Shown: piece after piece, positions 5,995 to 9,045 of the stretch
Layout: every line of letters begins with the position of its first letter
Position numbering within the stretch: the first letter of the stretch is position 1
Assembly (NCBI GenBank): GCA_011322715.1
Contig: DRLX01000213.1
Span: 1 to 9,045 of the forward strand
Source of the DNA: Desulfobulbaceae bacterium
GTDB taxonomy: Bacteria > Desulfobacterota > Desulfobulbia > Desulfobulbales > Desulfobulbaceae
DNA: 9,045 bases
Direction of reading: 5' to 3'
Translations under genes and position numbers: made by a program
Notes under the pieces: generated by a model
Seen by the model: only the letters and a program-made list of their open reading frames with translations
Told to the model about the DNA's origin: nothing
The model's database searches: none

Positions 5995-6700
5995 ATATAC
6001 CAAGATAGGCTTTTTGTACATTCTCATCGGCAAGCAGGGTGGATGCCTTGTCGTGCATGGTTATTCGGCCGGTTTCCAGTACGTAACCACGGTCGGCGAC
6101 CTTAAGGGCCAGGTTTGCATTCTGCTCAACCAGAAAAATGGTAGTGTTGTTTTCCAAGTTGATCTTTTTGATAATTTCAAATATCTGACGGGTAACCAGC
6201 GGTGCAAGCCCCATGGAGGGCTCGTCCAGCAGCAGGAGCTGAGGGCGGGCCATGAGCGCCCTGGAGATAGCCAGCATCTGTTGTTCTCCGCCCGAGAGAT
6301 TGCCGCCCGGCTGACTGCGTCGGTCCTTAAGGATGGGGAAGAGGGTATAGATGTAGGCAAGGTCCTCTTCGATCTGTTGCTTGTCACTGCGGAGAAAGGC
6401 CCCCATGTCAAGATTTTCGGCCACGGTGAGGTCGGGGAAGATATGGCGTCCTTCCGGGACCTGGCAGATGCCAAGGGCAACAATTTTATCCGGACTGAGA
6501 TCCTGAATAGGTTTTCCCTTAAAGAGAATTTTCCCGGTTCGCGGTGGGACGATGCCGCTGATGGACATGAGCGTTGTTGATTTACCGGCGCCGTTGGCCC
6601 CGATCAGGGTGATTATTTCACCTTCTTTAACGGTAAGGCTGACATCATGCAGGGCCTGGATATTCCCGTAATAGGTGTTAATTGATTTAAGTTCAAGCAT
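5993..6700 (-). CDS. livF: branched-chain amino-acid type ABC transporter ATP-binding protein LivF
   Basis: The 235-residue ATPase is the full family length. It has Walker A GANGAGKST (34-42), Q-loop glutamine 80 in CQVPEGRHIFP, ABC signature LSGGEQQ (135-141), Walker B LLLLDEP (155-161) and, in place of the usual switch histidine, VEQN (191-194), which is characteristic of LivF. It pairs with LivG on the cytoplasmic side of the LivHM permease to power uptake of branched-chain or related amino acids, or in some relatives amides or urea. The ATG at 6700 lies inside the end of livG (8-bp overlap), with GGAGG upstream, so the two are translationally coupled. The exact substrate cannot be read from this subunit. 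Confidence 0.96.
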   Translation of the reverse strand: MLELKSINTYYGNIQALHDVSLTVKEGEIITLIGANGAGKSTTLMSISGIVPPRTGKILFKGKPIQDLSPDKIVALGICQVPEGRHIFPDLTVAENLDMGAFLRSDKQQIEEDLAYIYTLFPILKDRRSQPGGNLSGGEQQMLAISRALMARPQLLLLDEPSMGLAPLVTRQIFEIIKKINLENNTTIFLVEQNANLALKVADRGYVLETGRITMHDKASTLLADENVQKAYLGI

Positions 6701-7481
6701 CCTCGATATCCTCCCCCAGATAGGCCTTTATCACGGCCGGATTGTTGCGGATTTCCTCGGGGGTTCCTTCGGCGATTTTTTTGCCGTAATCAAGGACAAA
6801 GATATAATCGGACAGATTCATAACCAGTTTCATATCATGCTCAATAAGCAGGATGGAAAGACCGTCATCGCGAATGGTGGTGATCAGCTCTTCGAGTTCA
6901 CCGGTTTCCTGGGGATTCATGCCTGCAGCCGGTTCGTCGAGCAGAAGCAGCAACGGGTCGGTGGCCAGGGCCCGTCCGATTTCCAATCGTCGTTGGGCTC
7001 CGTACGGCAGGTTTTTCGCAAATTCGTTGACCATGTCGGCCAGACCCATGTTTTCGAGGATCATGAGGCTGAGCGCCACGATTTCCTGCTCCTCCCGGAC
7101 AGTGCCGGGATTTCTGAACAGAGCGCCCAGTACCTTGGCCCTGGTCCGGCAGTGGCGGCCGATCATGACATTTTCCAATACCGTCATGTTGGGAAAAAGC
7201 CGGATATTCTGGAAGGTCCGTGCCAGTCCCTGCTGGGTGACCTTATTCGGCTTCAGGCCGTTGAGGCGCCTGGTTGTTTTGCCGGGCGGAGTCAGAAGCA
7301 GGTCGCCGGATGTCGGTTTGTAAATGCCGGTCAAGCAGTTGAAAAATGTTGTTTTACCGGCGCCGTTTGGCCCGATAAGGGCAACGATCTGGCCTTCGCG
7401 TACTCGCAGGTCCAGGTTGTCCAGGGCCCGGATACCGCCGAAATTCATGGTCAGTCCGGTTATATTGAGTAGTGGTTCCAT
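6693..7481 (-). CDS. livG: branched-chain amino-acid type ABC transporter ATP-binding protein LivG
   Basis: From ATG at 7481 the product has 262 residues and opens MEPLLNITGLTMNFGG, the expected N-terminus. Motifs are Walker A GPNGAGKTT (37-45), Q-loop Q91 in ARTFQNIRLFP, the LivG form of the ABC signature LPYGAQRRLEI (158-168), Walker B LLLLLDEPAAGM (177-188) and switch histidine H215 in LLIEHDM. The C-terminal region (EGTPEEIRNNPAVIKAYLGE) is the typical LivG tail. A longer frame back to TTG at 7550 would overlap livM by 44 bp and add residues the family lacks, so it is rejected. The gene starts 25 bp after livM and overlaps livF by 8 bp. No strong ribosome binding site is seen at the start. 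Confidence 0.96.
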   Translation of the reverse strand: MEPLLNITGLTMNFGGIRALDNLDLRVREGQIVALIGPNGAGKTTFFNCLTGIYKPTSGDLLLTPPGKTTRRLNGLKPNKVTQQGLARTFQNIRLFPNMTVLENVMIGRHCRTRAKVLGALFRNPGTVREEQEIVALSLMILENMGLADMVNEFAKNLPYGAQRRLEIGRALATDPLLLLLDEPAAGMNPQETGELEELITTIRDDGLSILLIEHDMKLVMNLSDYIFVLDYGKKIAEGTPEEIRNNPAVIKAYLGEDIEDA

Positions 7482-7506
7482 AAGTAAAAGCGTTGTAGAC
7501 GAGCCG

Positions 7507-8718
7507 TTAATCGTTTTTCTGTACCGTATAGGTCCTTCGAATATTGGCAATTATGCCCTGGGGTCGAAAAACCATCATAATGACCAGCACGGCACCGAAT
7601 ACCAGCATCCGGTAATCGGAAAAGGCGCGTAGATATTCGGGTAGCAGGATGAGGATCAGGGCGGCGATAATGACGCCGATGATTGATCCCATGCCGCCGA
7701 GAACAACGATGCAGAGAATAATTGCCGATTCCAGGAAGGTAAAACTTGCCGGGTTGACGAAGGTGGTCTTGGCGGCAAAAATGACCCCCACCATTCCGGC
7801 CCAGAAAGCCCCCAGTGCAAAGGCGGTGAGTTTTGTCCTGGTTTTGTCGATGCCCATAGCCTGACAGGCGATTTCGTCTTCACGCAGAGCAAACCAGGCC
7901 CGGCCAATGCGTGAGTTTTGCAGCCGATTGACCACGAAGATGGTGAAAATGACCATCAGGATCATCAGGTAGTAGAGATAGGTGATTGACTGCTCAAGTC
8001 CCAGATGAATGCCGAAAAAACCCGGCCGTGGAATATTGGAAATGCCGCTGGGTCCATGGGAAAATTCATTCCAGTTTTCCAGGATCAGGCGAATGATCTC
8101 CCCGAAACCAAGGGTAACGATGGCCAGGTAGTCACCGCGCAGCCTCAGGACCGGAAAACCCAGCAGGATGCCGAAACTTGCCGCCAGCAGGCCGCCTATG
8201 GGCAGGACTTCCCAGAATCCAAGGCCGAAATGGAGGTGGAGCAGGGCATAGGAATAGGCGCCGACCGCATAAAAGGCCACATAACCGAGATCAAGCAATC
8301 CGGCAACGCCGACAACGATGTTTAAGCCCAAACCAAGGACGACATACATAAGCGCCGTGATCATGATATTGGTCTGGTAGGTGGAAAAGAGCCATGGAAA
8401 GGCCAGGAAGAAGAGTCCTGCGACGGCAAGAGTCGGCAGGTAGATCTTCGGATCGCTCAGCAGCTTGAACTGCATTTTCGGCTTTTCCTTGATCAATCCC
8501 TGTTTGATGCGTTCCTGCCGGGAGAGTTTTCTGGTTTTGTAGATCTGCATGGCCAGGTAACAGAGAAAACTGCCGCCTGCGACCCAGTACATGTTAGACC
8601 AACGCCAGAGAATCACCTTATCGATGGGGTTAACCTTGATCACCATCAGCGGAAAGGTGAGAAAAACGAACCAGAGGCTGACGAGTAATCCTTTCTTGAT
8701 ATCCGTCAAAGAAATCAT
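7507..8718 (-). CDS. livM: branched-chain amino-acid type ABC transporter permease LivM
   Basis: The 403-residue inner-membrane permease partners LivH. Around 129-160 it has the LivM signature GLGLNIVVGVAGLLDLGY followed by AFYAVGAYSYA. The coupling-loop region at about 279-316 (REDEIACQAMGI, then KLTAFALGAFWAGMVGVIFA) contacts the ATPases. The C-terminal GGMGSIIGVIIAALILILLPE and VFRPQGI are also typical. Two hydrophobic segments near 11-28 and 43-60, then a basic linker (about 61-90), form an N-terminal extension before the conserved core; such extensions occur in the family. ATG at 8718 is chosen; an in-frame TTG at 8736 would add six residues. Neither start has a good ribosome binding site. 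The gap from livH is long for this operon (about 109 bp). Confidence 0.94.
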   Translation of the reverse strand: MISLTDIKKGLLVSLWFVFLTFPLMVIKVNPIDKVILWRWSNMYWVAGGSFLCYLAMQIYKTRKLSRQERIKQGLIKEKPKMQFKLLSDPKIYLPTLAVAGLFFLAFPWLFSTYQTNIMITALMYVVLGLGLNIVVGVAGLLDLGYVAFYAVGAYSYALLHLHFGLGFWEVLPIGGLLAASFGILLGFPVLRLRGDYLAIVTLGFGEIIRLILENWNEFSHGPSGISNIPRPGFFGIHLGLEQSITYLYYLMILMVIFTIFVVNRLQNSRIGRAWFALREDEIACQAMGIDKTRTKLTAFALGAFWAGMVGVIFAAKTTFVNPASFTFLESAIILCIVVLGGMGSIIGVIIAALILILLPEYLRAFSDYRMLVFGAVLVIMMVFRPQGIIANIRRTYTVQKND

Positions 8719-8736
8719 CGTTTTTTGTTGATGCAA

Positions 8737-8827
8737 AGGTTTTTCATGTGCCCGTGATGAGCTAAGAGCGGTTGGGCAGGGACGCTGTCCCGTTTCGCTG
8801 TCTGGAGATTGTGTCCGTACATTTCAT
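8737..8827. other. livH-livM spacer with small hairpin
   Basis: This spacer between the two permease genes contains GGGAC-GCT-GTCCC (8779-8791), a 5-bp stem with a 3-base loop. No T-run follows on the minus strand, so a terminator is unlikely; a processing or attenuating hairpin is possible. Nothing else is recognisable. Confidence 0.35.
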
Positions 8828-9045
8828 TTATACTTTTTCAATACTGGCCTTGCCGAGAAGGCCCGATGGTCTGAAAATGAGGATGAGAACCAGGAGAGAA
8901 AAGGCAAAAACATCTTCATAGTCGCTGGAAACATAGCCGGTGGCAAATGATTCGGTAAGTCCCAGGATAAAACTGCCAAGCACTGCCCCCGGTATGGAAC
9001 CGATACCACCGAGTACGGCTGCGGTAAATGCCTTGATACCGGCGA
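8828..9045 (-). CDS. livH: branched-chain amino-acid type ABC transporter permease LivH, C-terminal part
   Basis: Only the last 71 complete codons are in the window; the gene runs off the right edge and ends with TAA at 8830-8828. The residues visible are characteristic of the LivH C-terminus: GIKAFTAAVLGGIGSIPGAV, a hydrophobic stretch with LGSFILGLTESFA, then VFAFSLLVLILIFRPSGLLG. The GG-IGSIPGA segment followed by a final helix and FRPSGL is conserved in LivH. LivH and LivM form the permease core. The gene lies upstream of livM in the same direction, in standard operon order. Confidence 0.93.
   Translation of the reverse strand, partial: AGIKAFTAAVLGGIGSIPGAVLGSFILGLTESFATGYVSSDYEDVFAFSLLVLILIFRPSGLLGKASIEKV

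Noticed and set aside
6675..7472. Plus-strand frame of about 265 codons opposite livG
   Set aside because: It is a shadow of livG; Walker A, signature and Walker B motifs all lie on the minus strand.
8824..9009. Minus-strand 61-codon frame at the right end
   Set aside because: It is out of frame with the clear LivH C-terminus that ends at 8828 and has no domain-like pattern.

Overview
All recognisable genes lie on the minus strand, so the window reads biologically from right to left. The content points to a Gram-negative anaerobe: lipid A synthesis (LpxB), a periplasmic multihaem c-type cytochrome fused to a membrane cytochrome b, and a branched-chain amino-acid type ABC transporter. The combination is typical of Desulfobacterota (sulfate-reducing or Geobacter-like bacteria). 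The phylum is an inference from gene content, not a proof.

Right part (9045 to about 5715): a liv-type transporter operon in the order livH (only its 3' end is present), livM, livG, livF, followed by a small acidic protein of unknown function. livG and livF overlap by 8 bp. The permeases and both ATPases are present in whole or part; no substrate-binding protein is visible and it may lie upstream of the window. The unknown gene has a strong ribosome binding site and is flanked on each side by a short perfect tandem duplication (14 bp and 16 bp).

Middle part (5714 to 2381): a 227-bp spacer with an interspersed repeat and hairpins, then a Gfo/Idh/MocA-type NAD(P)-dependent oxidoreductase, lpxB (lipid-A-disaccharide synthase) and a TerC-family membrane protein. 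The oxidoreductase and lpxB are 20 bp apart and probably cotranscribed. An oxidoreductase next to lpxB suggests sugar-nucleotide modification for lipid A or LPS, as with GnnA, but no GnnB-type aminotransferase is visible.

Left part (2380 to 1): a 735-bp gene-free region holding a second, degenerate copy of the repeat and two weak promoter candidates. It is followed by a long frame that runs off the left edge. This frame encodes a signal peptide, eight CXXCH haem c sites arranged largely as a threefold repeated di-haem module, and a C-terminal multi-pass cytochrome b domain. Its architecture resembles the CbcL-type quinol dehydrogenases of Geobacter. No CRISPR array, tRNA, rRNA, transposase or prophage gene was seen. 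Most of the window is ordinary core metabolism. The least explained items are the paired repeat, the doubly duplicated small gene and the modular haem domain.
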